Source: Brachypodium distachyon
Taxonomy: Eukaryota; Streptophyta; Magnoliopsida; Poales; Poaceae
Length of the DNA: 64,000 nucleotides
Reading direction: 5' to 3'
Assembly: GCF_000005505.3 (NCBI RefSeq)
Contig: NC_016133.3
Location: forward strand, 58,617,237 to 58,681,236
In this document: in pieces, positions 10,829 to 22,311 of the stretch
Layout of the letters: each line of letters begins with the position of its first letter
Position numbering within the stretch: the stretch's first letter is position 1
Notes under the pieces: model-generated
Database searches by the model: none
Seen by the model: the letters and a program-made list of their open reading frames with translations, nothing else
Told to the model about the DNA's origin: nothing
Position numbers and translations under genes: made by a program

Positions 10829-13800
10829 GCTGGCAACCTGAAGATGAGCACTCTTGTAATACGGAGAGGCATTGACGAGAAATAAGTATTGCTGCACAAA
10901 ACCCTTGGCATTGCTGGCAGTTTTTGTTGCAAAACGGATCTGTATAGAGAAGCAATATCAGGAGGATATGCTCCTAATTTGTTTTGCTTCTATTTTTTCT
11001 TTCTTTCTGCAATTCAGTTTAACTACTGCTGACTGGCTTCATATTGAAGCTAGTGTTTTGACCCACATAATCGCTTCTGTTCACAAAATCATCTGGAAGT
11101 CAAAAGTTTGCTTGTGTCGTATGTCTCCCCTATTGATTACACTTAGCAGTTGGCACACTGTTGTTATGTTGCCCGCTTCTCTTATGGAATGGAGCTTTGC
11201 CATCTGGAAATAGTGCTTCTGGATCCATTACGCGTCCGAGTCCTTCCTCCCTTCTTTGCATCCGTTATTTTGGCACAAGACTTGTTGTTTTCGCGAAAAT
11301 AAACAGTCTGAGAAGGTTATAGTCATCCTAGCCTCATAGGCTCTCGTAGTTTATGCCTTCTTTTCACAACATCCTCTGCAAGGCGTGAATGCAGACCATG
11401 AGCCAGTGATCAGACGAACTTCCTTTGACAGCTATAACTGCCTCTCGATTCAAGCCAGATACTTATGCTTCAGCAATCAAGGAGCTGTGTGCCACAGTGC
11501 ACAACTGCACGTCCCTAAGAATTGCTCCAGTGAGATGTTTCACCTTTCACGTGCCACACGGAGCTATGGCTCTCCCTTCTGCATCTCTAGATGGCTTCAT
11601 GTCTTGCTGTTTGTTGGAACTTCCACCGTTCCACTGCGGTTGGTGACTGCCGCCTGTATTCCCCGCGGTAAGGCATGGTCGCCTACGAGGCTCCGTGGCG
11701 GCAGCAAGAGCAGCACGGGTTTCTGAGAAGCGGCGGCGCAGTTGTGGAGGCCAAACCCAACAACGCCGAACTTCGCTCAGCCGGAGTTCCTTTTTTGTTT
11801 TTGTTTTTGTTTTTGCAGGAAGGAACAGCCGGAGCTCTTAAAGGGCCTTCTAAACGCCCACCTTTGGGCCTCCGTTGGGCTGCGCCCCGTGCTCATTTTC
11901 CATAGAATTTCTTTTCCATAGCCCGGCCGTCGTGATCTCACGAAGGTAGTAGTACAACCGAACCGAGGCATCGGCCACAAGAAGAAGCGTCCAATTCCGA
12001 GGTTTCCAGCTCCGGCTACGCTGCGTGTCGTGACATCCGGAGCTACACGTTGCCATGGACCGAGAGTTGTACGTACGATATGCCTGTATTTGCGCAAACG
12101 CGGCCACGCACCCGTATCTATCCTACGTACGCACACAGCTGCGAAGACGTGCTTTGGTGTCTAGACGCACACGCCTTCCATACGTACGTACGTGCAGACC
12201 ACCATGAGTCAGTATAGAATCTTATTGTAACCCTCATTCATGTCGTTGTTACTTGTTACGTGCGTGCATGGTCGTCGGCCGTGGCAACCGATCGAGTTTG
12301 TTAGTTGCACAATTAAACAAATTCATTTCCATTTGTACGTTAAAAAATGGACGAAGCTGGCGACCGAGACCACCAAAATGATCCGTTCCAGGGTGTGGGG
12401 TGTGCAGTGCGCACGCCACGGGTCGAAAGTAGCCGTTTGCGCGGTGGTGGTGCGTGGTGGGCAGCGCTTATCCAGAGGTTAATCGAGCACGTCTTGGTCT
12501 CGAACTGGACGGAAGGAAATGAACGACCTACGACGACCCATTCAAAGTTTACGGGCACACGCACCGCAAAGTTTGCCACTAGACTAGACTGGAGAGATCG
12601 ATCAAAAGGTTTTTCTTTCGTGAACCACTTGAGACATCGAGCAGTGAAAAAAAGGAAGCAAGGAGAAAGAAAAAGTAAAAGGAGGAGGAAGCCGGAAGGG
12701 CGAAACGTGTGGGCGAGTAACCTCTGAAACAGGGACAGCATCTTCTTCCCCCCGCGCGCGCGTCGTTCTCGGAACAGCTTGATGAGATGCCAAAGCGTGA
12801 GGCGCACCACACAGACAAAACGATTAAAATAAAAATAAAATAAAAGGAACCCCATGGGATATATGTTTGCACTGCATGACGTCGACGGATGACGACGGTA
12901 CGTGGCCGTCGCTGTGTTGCGCCGCTTGACTGCGTACGTACGGCGCGAGACCTTTTACCGTTTCCCAACCGCCGGAAAGTCTCCCCGCGCGAAACTCCCT
13001 CCGCGTGTCAGTCCAGGAGTCCTTTTATGTCTCTGCCTGCATACTGCATCAGGGCGACACGTGTGAGAAGACTAAGACTCGGCTGTCCGTTGCCCACACG
13101 GAGGAATATTTTGTTCTTTGTCTCATCTCGGGCGATCTCGGTGCGTGCGTGCCCAGAAACAGACGGAAACTTCGCGTATCCGGAAAAAGATGGAAACGCA
13201 ATTGCTGCGTCGTGGTTTGAACGGCCAACTAGGCAAGTCGTTCGTTCGATCGATTGTACTACTCCGCTCGACAGCATATTCCCTTTTCTTTTTTCCTACT
13301 AGAAAATAGAGAGGCTAAACACTTGCACATAAGCGAAGCAATAATATGTCACCACCACCGCTGATAGACACATGGAAAATCTCGATTCTCTTCGCCCAGC
13401 AACAAACAAGAAACATCGTGACATGCATCTCTACCGCAATAATAATACAAAAAGGTAAAAAAATAAAACGTACAATTTCGCAATGATAGACGCAGAGGAC
13501 TTGAGCGAAAGCGATGCCAACGTGCGCCAAATAACAAATTAAGAGTAAACGAAAGTACTACTCGCGCTCCGTAACGCTTCGCGCGGCTGCCACGTAAATA
13601 TGCGAGACCATGACATGATGGATGTATAGTTGTCGGTGCTTCCTAGCCCACGCGGATCGAGTCGACCGACGGAAAGGAACTTTCGAGATAGGAGCCCCTG
13701 GTCACCTAGACATCTATTCGACGCGTGCATATACGGGTGCACGGGTGGCATCTTCTTCAGCAGATCCGCGGGTTCTACGCGGCCGATCTAGCTGTTCGTG

Positions 13801-14416
13801 TGTCCCACACACACACACACAACATTGATTGCTTTGCTGTTTGACACGGCATCTCGCCGCCTGCTACACGCGTGTGCACGCATGCATGGTCTGGTCGCCC
13901 AAAGGGACAGAACTTGTCGTCCTGCGCCGTTCAGTCCTAGCTAGCCTGCAGCCGATTTGGCTTTGGCTTGTAGCTGTGTACACTTTTCACTTGGATTTTC
14001 ATTTTCGTATTCGATCCTACGTGAACGCCCGCGCCAGACCTCGATCTGTACGTGGAACCTGTTGCTACGTGTTGAATTCTTGCAGGCGCGGTCACTGTCT
14101 CGAAAGGTAAATGTGTAATAGTCTGAGTAATCGTGCAGAGCCCATCTGTTAGTTAATTCCTAGAAGGCTAGAATATATACGGTTCGACGGCGACGGCGAC
14201 AGCAAAGAACAAAGGTTTATATTTGTTCGTGTCGTGGAAATCACGGACACCTCACATATATATAGCCTGTACGACGTACGTAGTATGTGCCGGCGGGTCA
14301 CCGTGTACGTTCTAGTCCACAAACTTGACATGTTTCGGGTAGGTTTTTCCCGCTCCGAGATCCTCTGGCAGCCACGTACGGCCGGAGCAATATAATTTGG
14401 GCTAAGTTTTTACTGT
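10829..14416. other. Intergenic region downstream of PDH E1 alpha
   Basis: The first few hundred bases should be the PDH 3' UTR. The rest has only short chance frames with no recognisable domain, although one (12347-12727) is basic and 126 codons long. Simple repeats are (TTTTTG)n at 11791-11816 and (CA)n near 13807-13821. Many CGTACG/ACGTACGT palindromes occur, as is common in grass intergenic DNA. Confidence 0.5.
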
Positions 14417-14646
14417 CCGTTTCTTAAAAATTGACATATTAGTTTTTATTAAAACAAGACTCAGACTATAAATTATTATCTTAAAGTGTGGTTTATATGG
14501 CTGAAACCACAAGTATCATGAATTACTTTTGATAACGAATCTAGCGCTATTAATTTCATGTCATATAAATCACACCTTGACATAGTAATTTGTGCTAAAA
14601 ACTTGTCTTAATGAATGCATAATATGTCAATCTTTAAGAAACGAAG
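14417..14646. mobile_element. Foldback MITE, Stowaway-related
   Basis: Inverted ends CGTTTCTTAAAAATTGACAT and the complement of ATGTCAATCTTTAAGAAACG match at 19 of 20 positions and bound about 230 bp. The interior also folds: CTTAAAGTGTGGTTTATATG pairs loosely with CATATAAATCACACCTTGAC. The inner terminal sequence resembles grass Stowaway elements, but the outermost CTCCC bases are degraded. Confidence 0.75.
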
Positions 14647-16777
14647 ATTAATTTTGCATCCGACCACCACACGCGGTTATTTTTGTCCTTCCTTCCTCGC
14701 TAAGGTATCGGATGATTTGACCATCATCTGCTGTTAATGGACACACACAAGTATCTAGCCGGCGGCGGGCGCCTGGTTCCAGACTTTCCCTGCGTCCCTT
14801 TTGCAGCGGCGAAATGCAACTGGAAAACTAGTTCATTCGGACAGAGACGTCCGTGGTCGATCGGCACGGGACGGAATCACAAGTGTTTGCACGCTTGGTC
14901 CATAAACCAATCAATCAACTACTTTAGCTGCTGATACACACGGCAGTACATAAAAGATGTGCTGCTGGTCCAATTGCTGTGCCCTTTTCGATCGACCGCC
15001 CGATTGCGATCCTGTCAACTCCTTCGGATTCATAAAAAAAAAAGTCAACACAAAAATTGTACTAACTTGATTTGGTACGAAATTGATTTGGTACGAATGG
15101 ACGACATTTTCTATGAATCGGAGGAAAGTGCAAACCATGCACACGCACGCGTGTCGAAAGCTGCAGCACACCAGCACATGCACGTACGGGAATTGCCCGT
15201 AAATTAAACGGTGAACATACAACAGGTTTCTTCTAGAGGGAAGAAGACCAAGTTGATATCGGATTGCTTCGTGCAAGTGCAACCAAGCTAGAGATGGATC
15301 GGAGGCGAGGACAAATAGTTTATGGCAATATATGCGGTTGATCAGTCGGAATCGCAAACGAGCGCACGCAATCAGCCAAGACGACGACCCCAATCGCGAC
15401 TTGGACGCTACTGTTCTTCCGGGTCGTCGCAGCGATCTCATGTTCTCATGTCAGGTTAATATATTCACGCGGCTAGGGCAAAAGGTCGAAGGCTCTCGAG
15501 CGATCGCAACGTTTCAAGACGGCGAAATATGAACCGATCGACCGTGCTCCTACTAGTAATTAAAATACCTCTGCTGCTGTTACGCGTGGTAGCTAGTACC
15601 TGCTTGCTTGCAAGTTGCTTGAAGGTCAATATATATACGTAGGCAAGAAATTGGAAGATGGTAAAGATGGCGACGTTACAAGGTGACACACGACGATGCC
15701 CCCGGCCGACTTTTTACCAACGTTCCGTATGTCGCGTGCATGTATTGCCATGTACTTTTTGTGAAAAGGACATGTTTTGACGACGTGGATTAATTACCCA
15801 ACATGCAAACTGCAGTAGTTTTTTCTAGCTAGGTTTGAATTAACATGATCAAGTTTTTTCTGGTACATTTTGCTAATTGGACTCGATCGTGTCTCTTCCT
15901 TGGATAGTTCTCGTTAGATGCGTTTCAACCCCCACACCAATTATATATTGTTACTATTTTCCAACGTGTAGCTTGTACTAGAAAATGCCAGGAGACTATA
16001 AAATTAGATGGAAATGAAGGAGCAGCAAAGAAAGCATCGGCCTTTGTGTGCTGGAGACATGCAAACAAATAAGTAAAGCTACCTTACAAAAAATATAAAA
16101 AAAAGCTCAATTTGACGCCATGTGCCAGCTAACTACCACTGTTGTACGTGCTCCACCAACAACTCGAATAGAATTCCGCAACGTGCGGACTCGTAGCAGC
16201 CGCAGTGTATATATACGTGTAGGAGTATAACAAAAACAAGATTAATTAACTTTCCCATCTGACACCGATCGATTAACAGGAATGTCTCGAATGGGACGGG
16301 AACCCGTGCCATCACTTGTACCAGCTACTCGTATACGTAGCCATTCTAAGAAAATTGATCTATGCGTGCCGTACTACTAATTTGAGTTATAAATAGGCGA
16401 CAGATGTGCATGAGAATTACTGCTTCGAGCATGCACAATCGTGAAAGAATGCGAAAGGGGATTACAGTAGCAAGTACGAGCTGAGACCCTACACAGCTTC
16501 CACCTTTTCCATGAGCTGCCTACGACCGTTCTCCATAATTGGAAGCCTTTTCTTCGAAGCCACACTTCCGAAGGAACAGCCAAAAGCACATGGTAATGGG
16601 GCCTTGGCATCATTAGGACTTTTGTTCTCTATGACCCCGTTTATGCTGTGCTATATGGTCCTCCCATTCATATTCGAGGAGTAGCAAAGTAGCAACAGGC
16701 CACCACTGTATTCCTATTCGTACTTGTACTTGTTGGATCTGATGTGTATTTTATTTGTCAGCTTTGAGAGATCAAGG
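14647..16777. other. Intergenic DNA, nothing recognised
   Basis: AT-rich and mixed sequence with short chance frames on both strands. No conserved motif, long repeat or RNA gene was recognised. Confidence 0.45.
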
Positions 16778-16942
16778 TCTTCTAGTTCTTATCCTTAACA
16801 GTTTGGGAGATTAAGGTCTTCGAAGTTTGGAAAAAACTACGATTTTCAGAATTTCATTCAAAACTGTAATGAAAGTTGAGAATCGTGTTTTTTTCCCAAA
16901 CTTTGAAGACCTTGATCTCTCAAACTCTTGAGAATTAGAAGA
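16778..16942. repeat. Long inverted repeat (about 75 bp arms, short loop)
   Basis: The left arm contains TTTGGGAGATTAAGGTCTTC. The right arm contains GAAGACCTTGATCTCTCAAA, its near reverse complement. Pairing continues through AAACTACGATTTTCA and TGAGAATCGTGTTTT to a loop of about 12 bases near 16858-16870. An extra partial copy of the left-arm core (TTTGAGAGATCAAGGTCTTC) lies just upstream at 16764. It is probably transposon-derived; a transcribed hairpin is possible but unproven. Confidence 0.75.
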
Positions 16943-17885
16943 TTTGTATATAACGAAAAGTTGTAGCTGTTTACATGCTCTACAAATTTGTCAATTGGAA
17001 CTCGCCTGAATTCTGCTCGGATTTGGAGTTATGTTCGGTCAAAGTAGAATTGAACTTGCAATTTTAGAGTTGGTCACACCAAGGGCAGTGACATGACTCA
17101 ACTCTCTCTCGCGCCAACTGACTTGGTGTGACTGCCTCGGCGGCCTCTTGCATGTCCTCGCCACGTGGAAATCGATCTTGGACCAGACCACCGTGTCATT
17201 TTGGTCAGGCCATTGCATGTGACGTGACTTAGTTATGAGTCGTGCCACGAAGCTTGGCTTGACCAAAAGGGCTACTTTTTGGAAATTTAGTTCGGCAGGG
17301 ATTATTATTAAAAGTTTAGTTTTAAAGATGGTTAAAAAAAATTGTGTCTTTTAGTGCATCTTAATATTGGTCAAGTTTAAAACTGATATATTGCTAAATT
17401 ATTTTTTCAATTTAGATTGCATTGAGTGGTGCTAATTTACGTGTTGAGATTATAGTGGCTATTTTTGGCTCTCTACCTGTTGGTAAGTCTTATTTCTAAG
17501 AATACAATATATTTCTACTATTTTTTGAAGTGTTTTGATGGTGAATGCAGAGGCGTTTCCAAAATTGAGGAATGCACTTAACGTTCTTCAAAAATAAAAC
17601 CGAGTAAAATCTGATGCATATTAAATTGCCTCTTCAGCTTTGATGAAAGTTATCCAATGGCATCGGGATAGTATTTGACCTATGAACTTAGGTATGTGCT
17701 TTAATCTCATTTTCACTTTGTTAAATAAGCTGTTGTTGTTTGCTCTATACATCTCGTTCTTTAGCTTAGTCTTTTAAGTCTTCTTTGTTTGCAAGTAATC
17801 AAAGCCTTTTACTGCAGTTCAGCTGCAACACATATTCAGAATTTCTACCAGTGCTAGAGTGTGCTGTGAGTGTGTGTTCTCCATT
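16943..17885. other. Intergenic DNA, probable old repeat
   Basis: The sequence just after the hairpin (to about 17280) has the look of a degenerate transposon or LTR, with a second small inverted repeat (GTCACACCAAG at 17070 and CTTGGTGTGAC at 17122). No coding remnant was identified up to 17885. Confidence 0.4.
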
Positions 17886-17940
17886 TGTATATTATTTTAT
17901 GCATAATTATTAATGATTGATTGTTTGTATTTTTTTAATG

Positions 17941-18174
17941 AAAAATCAGCTCAGCAGGTCTAGAAGAGCTTTTTGGGAGCTTTATGATAATTGGATTTTT
18001 TGCAAAATTTGTATAGAAGAGATGGAGAGAGGATGTACATTCCCTCAAGCCTTTATAGAAGAATACTTTTTTGAAATGTTTTTCACTAGGACAGACAAAA
18101 TTTTAAGGCCTGGTCAATTTGTGAACAAATGGAAAGTGCTTTAAAAAATGTACACAAACGGAAAAAAAGACAAG
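17941..18174 (+). pseudogene. Myb/SANT-like domain fragment (PIF/Harbinger-associated type), copy A
   Basis: The reading frame gives LSRSRRAFWELYDNW, then FCKICIEEMERGC, FIEEYFFEMFF and GQFVNKWK. The W, FC-IC-EE, F and Q-NKW spacing is that of the plant Myb/SANT-like domain (Myb_DNA-bind_3 type), found in transposon-associated ORF1 proteins and in L10-interacting MYB proteins. A stop at about 18142 follows a small indel; copy B reads on as KGLKNLHKG. The exon appears to end at CAAG/gtatgt (18174). No full gene surrounds it. The domain assignment is by pattern only. Confidence 0.5.
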
Positions 18175-18326
18175 GTATGTATAAATATTATTAGATTTTT
18201 TTGTTCTGATATTAATACTTGAGTTTGTTTATATACTTATTAGTGTTTTAATTTTAGGATTTTATCACCCAATATCCTCTCTATGTTGAATTGCCTGGGC
18301 TTTTAGGATTAGTGATAGAGTTATTT

Positions 18327-18635
18327 TCTATATCTAAGTAGGAGAAACCCACTATTTGATTTTTCTCAACATGCAAGCATGCCACATCATCACACCATTA
18401 ATTTGTTCACACCTATTTAGTGGAAAACTCATTTTTTTTTTGCACATGCATGCATGCTACTTTTCATCAAGCTATTTCCACTAAGTGAAGAATCTATAAT
18501 CTACCATACAATTTCATTATACATTTTCACTGGATACTCTTTTGTTGCTATTTTTCACTCATGTATGTTCTCAACAACGTGGGCTCACGTATGTTAACTA
18601 AAAATTTCGGCAATAACGTGCGGGGCATCATCTAG
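18327..18635 (+). mobile_element. Small non-autonomous Helitron
   Basis: It starts TCTATATCTAAGTAGGAGA and ends with a GC-rich patch (AACGTGCGGGGCATCAT) followed by CTAG, then a host T. These are the 5' TC and 3' CTRR-T signatures of grass Helitrons. The related repeat at 29585-30310 reads straight through this point (GAGTTATTTTTCCAAC), so the empty site is visible. Three extra T residues precede the TC. Length is about 309 bp, with no coding capacity. Confidence 0.8.
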
Positions 18636-18760
18636 TTTTTCCAACACTGCTTCCGGTTGCTTTAAAAAAACATTATGCCAAATCCATTTATATCACGTGT
18701 AAACCAATCAGTTTGTGGTATTTTAATCATTAACTATTTTGGCCGGGAGTTCTAGAGCAT

Positions 18761-19949
18761 ATGATTTGACAACTATCTAGATTGGGGTTTCTAGTATATT
18801 TGTTTGTCAATTTTAGATACAAGGAAATAGAAAAATCTAGAGTGCCTGAGGATCGGAGGGAGTATTACGAAACTGGTGGCCCAAAGATGAATGCTCGAAT
18901 TTGGGAGCAGAAAAATATCCACGCTTAAATGCTTGACTTTTCCATGCTTGTAATTTTCATGAAAAGGATACAGTTAAATGTACAAAAAATAATAATTATT
19001 TTTGCCATGCCAGTTAGAAGACTCAAACATCAAAATGCATCATTGTGATCAATTTTTTTGAATTTCTTGTCCTCTTCAAATTCAGTGTTTCTTTGCGGAG
19101 CCATTTACACTCTTTCTATAATTTTTTACTACGATAATAATATTGATCTGACCTAAAAAAACTAGCAGCAGTAAAGTAGTAACACTACATGCATAGTGCA
19201 AGTTGGAGTAACTTTTCAGGCACTCTTATGCAACAACAGAACAAATCATATACCGACCGGTTGTTGAAGCACACACCACTGATCTGCACGATACTGGTAC
19301 TACTACTACTACAGTAAAGCAACCAGCAAGTACAAATCGGAGTACCAGAGGGAAGTTCTTTGACCCCTGACTAGGGACCCCTATCAATAGCAACCAAACT
19401 TTTTGTGTAAACCCTAGCGATCAAATCTTTGAGGTAAACCTTCAACTGTAGCAACCAGAAATACCTTTGGAGCACAAAATCACATCAGATGGTCAATTGA
19501 AACCCTCTGTAATTGCTGATGCGGCCAAAAGCTAGCAGTCGCTGTTGCGTGGCACCCACAGCGTGCGCCTTCTGGGGCCCGCCACGTCAGTGTCAGTCAG
19601 CGACGCATGGAACAGCACATTTAATAATTCCACGGAACAGAACGATCGCGTTTTCACGGACTCGCAAGCGAATTTCGCGTCTAATAAAAGCTGATTAACC
19701 TCAGGTTGATATACGACGTTGGCAACAATAAACTTTTCCAAATACGCGGTTTCACCGGGTCTTGTTATTTTACTGATGACGTTCGCTCGGCGGAAAAGTT
19801 ACCGCAAATGACTTGTTCTCTGTTGTTCCTGGGACGTGACTACTGAGCACCGACGGAACAGAAAAAAGTTGTAGACGAGGATTTATGTACGCGGAGTGGA
19901 ATCGATCAATGCGATGATAATGACGACGACGATGATGATGATGATGATG

Positions 19950-19981
<32 letters not shown>

Positions 19982-20757
19982 GAAAAGTTACGACTTTAGT
20001 TTCCCGGCGTATTTTAAATAAATGGAAACGACTGCATATGATTGACCTACCGATGGTTTTCAGCGGAGCACAAAAGGCTGTATGACTGAGAGGACATCCT
20101 GTACTATTTAAAAACGACATGAAGAGAATGTTATACGATATATGTGGTGGCTAAAAATTAAGCAAAAGTATATTTCATGGTGATCGCAGGCATTGGTGCT
20201 GGCTTGTTTTTGTAATGTTATCAACAAGCACGATCAAATCCTAAAAATTTCCCGAACAGTGGAAGATATCCACGTTTCCTTAAACGGAGAGATTAGATGC
20301 ACCGGTTTTTGGTAGAAAATCTCCGGATCCTTGGAAATTTCACATTTCTAATAGTAAAATATATGTGGCGTGAATTACCTGAGCATTCCATTTCGGTACT
20401 CGTGTGATTGATCCATTCCTTGATTCTTGGAATTCCGGAGGCCGTACTGCTTATGCTTAGTTTCCCGATCCACCCGCATAAAAACAGACTTTTATGCTTG
20501 ACTTGACATAGATCCAAATGCGAAGAGCTTGAACGCCCATCCACATGGCAAATTGCAAACAATCCATTGTTAACCCCGTCGTCACGGGCGCTCGCACATG
20601 CATTTGCCCCAAAACACTCTACTACGTGATCGTCAGCCTAATACAAGTAAGTAGATCGCCAGCAGTCAGGCGCACGATCCAAATTCCAGTTCATTTAGCC
20701 CTAAATTAATTTCTCCGATAAACAAAGAAAAAAAAACCAGTACAGGTAAAATACTGC
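18761..20757. other. Intergenic DNA upstream of the GATL gene
   Basis: It includes a lone Stowaway-like terminus (CGGAGGGAGTA, 18855-18865) and a compound trinucleotide microsatellite (19913-19981). The microsatellite produces a spurious His/Tyr-rich frame on the minus strand. No gene was recognised. Confidence 0.5.
19913..19981. repeat. Compound microsatellite (GAC)n (GAT)n (AAT)n
   Basis: Runs of GAC, then GAT, then about twelve AAT units follow each other. This is a simple repeat. Confidence 0.95.
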
Positions 20758-20848
20758 TTGATTATTTTTATTATTTTGAGGGAATACTGCTTGGTTATTA
20801 ACCGAGGGGGGTTAACGCGTAAAAGCAAAGCGAAGGGGCCCAGCAGGC

Positions 20849-20856
20849 TATATAAA
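20849..20856 (+). promoter_or_regulatory. TATA box of the GATL gene
   Basis: TATATAAA lies in GGCTATATAAACATGG, about 320 bases before the chosen start codon. A second TATATAAAT at about 20886 could serve a shorter transcript. If the first is used, the leader includes an upstream ATG (20858) in another frame. Confidence 0.65.
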
Positions 20857-21171
20857 CATGGGCTTTTTATTGGCAACAGCCACGTATATAAATCTCCCAT
20901 CCCGAGGAAGCCATCGGAGCCGATCCATCCGTCGCCGCCGAGACGAGCCGGGACGGGCAACAGGAGGAAGAAAGAGAGATTGGTTGCAAGGAAGGAACAA
21001 ACGCCGACCACTTCTCAAGGGAAAAAGGGCGAACCAACCCAAAGCGAACCCAACCCTCCCCTCGAGCGAGCGAGAGGAGAGGAGAGGGAGGGGGAGCGAG
21101 GGAGCCCGACCCGTGCGCGCGAGGAGAGGGCCTCCGGATTACCTAGGAGCCCGCGCCGGCGGCGGCGGTCC

Positions 21172-22311
21172 ATGGGCGGCGCCTCACCGGCGATGCGGGC
21201 CGGGTGGGTCCTGGTGGCGTTTATCCTGGCCGCATCTGGGCCGGGGGCGGCGGTCGTGGCGCTGCCGAGGTTCGCGGAGGCGCCGGAGTACCGGAACGGG
21301 GACGGGTGCCCGGCGGCCGTGGCGGGGGCCGGGGTCTGCGACCCGGGCCTCGTGCACATCGCGATGACGCTCGACGCGCACTACCTCAGGGGCTCCATGG
21401 CCGCCATCTACTCGCTGCTCAAGCATGCGTCCTGCCCCGAGTCGCTCTTCTTCCACTTCCTCGCCGCCGCGGACGGCGGCGGCCCCGGCGCGGGAGCCCC
21501 GGAGGTGGGCGAGCTCCGGAGCGCGCTGGCCGCGTCGTTCCCCTCGCTGCGGTTCGAGATCTACCCGTTCCGCGCCGACGCGGTGACCGGGCTCATCTCG
21601 GCCTCCGTGCGCGCGGCGCTCGAGGCGCCGCTCAACTACGCCAGGAACCACCTCGCCGACCTGCTCCCCAGGTGCGTGCCGCGGGCGATTTACCTCGACT
21701 CGGACGTGCTGGCCGTCGACGACGTGCGGCGCCTCTGGGAGACCCGCCTGCCCGCCGCCGCCGTCGTCGCGGCGCCCGAGTACTGCCACGCCAACTTCTC
21801 CCGCTACTTCACCGACGCCTTCTGGTCCGACCCCGACCTGGGTGCGCGCGTCTTCGCGGGACGCCGCCGCGCGCCCTGCTACTTCAACACCGGCGTCATG
21901 GTCATCGACCTCAGGCGCTGGCGTTCCGGCAACTACCGCCACCGCATCGAGCAGTGGATGGAGCTGCAGAAGGAGAAGCGAATCTACGAGCTCGGCTCCT
22001 TGCCCCCTTTCTTGCTTGTCTTCGCCGGCGAGGTGGAGGCCGTCGACCATCGGTGGAACCAGCACGGTCTGGGCGGTGACAACGTGCTCGGCAGCTGCCG
22101 CCCCCTCCACAAGGGTCCTGTCAGCTTGATGCACTGGTCAGGGAAGGGCAAGCCATGGGATCGCCTGGACGCCGGCAGGCCTTGCCCGCTCGACCACACC
22201 TGGAAGTCATACGACCTCTACGTCGACGATGGCGATGCGTCGTCGGCATCAGCGCCTTCCCGGACCTCGTTGTCGTCATCGGCATTGCCCGCGGCGGTGT
22301 TTTCTTGGTAG
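21172..22311 (+). CDS. GATL: Galacturonosyltransferase-like protein (GATL), glycosyltransferase family 8
   Basis: An intronless reading frame of 379 aa, as expected for the GATL clade (about 350-390 aa). A hydrophobic N-terminal segment (residues about 9-31, [12 protein letters not shown]) is a signal peptide or anchor for the Golgi lumen. Family landmarks in order are [15 protein letters not shown] (61-75), [14 protein letters not shown], the metal-binding DxD in YLDSDV (174-179), [11 protein letters not shown] (237-247), NQHGLGGDN and the C-terminal HWSGKGKPW (321-329). GATL proteins are implicated in pectin and xylan synthesis in the secondary wall. A 169-codon shadow frame and a 316-codon antisense frame overlap it and are artefacts of high GC. 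A second ATG lies at 21193. The Ser/Ala-rich tail is not conserved in the family as I know it. Confidence 0.95.
   Translation: MGGASPAMRAGWVLVAFILAASGPGAAVVALPRFAEAPEYRNGDGCPAAVAGAGVCDPGLVHIAMTLDAHYLRGSMAAIYSLLKHASCPESLFFHFLAAADGGGPGAGAPEVGELRSALAASFPSLRFEIYPFRADAVTGLISASVRAALEAPLNYARNHLADLLPRCVPRAIYLDSDVLAVDDVRRLWETRLPAAAVVAAPEYCHANFSRYFTDAFWSDPDLGARVFAGRRRAPCYFNTGVMVIDLRRWRSGNYRHRIEQWMELQKEKRIYELGSLPPFLLVFAGEVEAVDHRWNQHGLGGDNVLGSCRPLHKGPVSLMHWSGKGKPWDRLDAGRPCPLDHTWKSYDLYVDDGDASSASAPSRTSLSSSALPAAVFSW

Larger units (their letters stand above)
17886..18760 (+). mobile_element. Dispersed repeat, copy A (interrupted by a Helitron)
   Basis: This segment is a diverged copy of 29585-30310. Both carry the Myb/SANT-like fragment, the ending CAAG/GTATGTATAAATATTATTAG, the phrase TTGCCTGGGCTTTTAGGATT, and then TTTTTCCAACACTGCTT. 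Copy A has about 310 extra bases (18327-18635) where copy B is continuous. The common unit is probably an old DNA transposon. Confidence 0.7.

Noticed and set aside
12347..12727. 126-codon plus-strand frame
   Set aside because: No homology recognised, no promoter or codon bias, and overlapping frames of similar length on the other strand. Probably chance.
19770..20120. His/Tyr-rich minus-strand frame
   Set aside because: Produced by the (AAT)n (GAT)n microsatellite.
21184..22134. Long minus-strand frame (316 codons) opposite the GATL gene
   Set aside because: High-GC antisense shadow. It has no domain, while the sense frame shows complete GT8 motifs.
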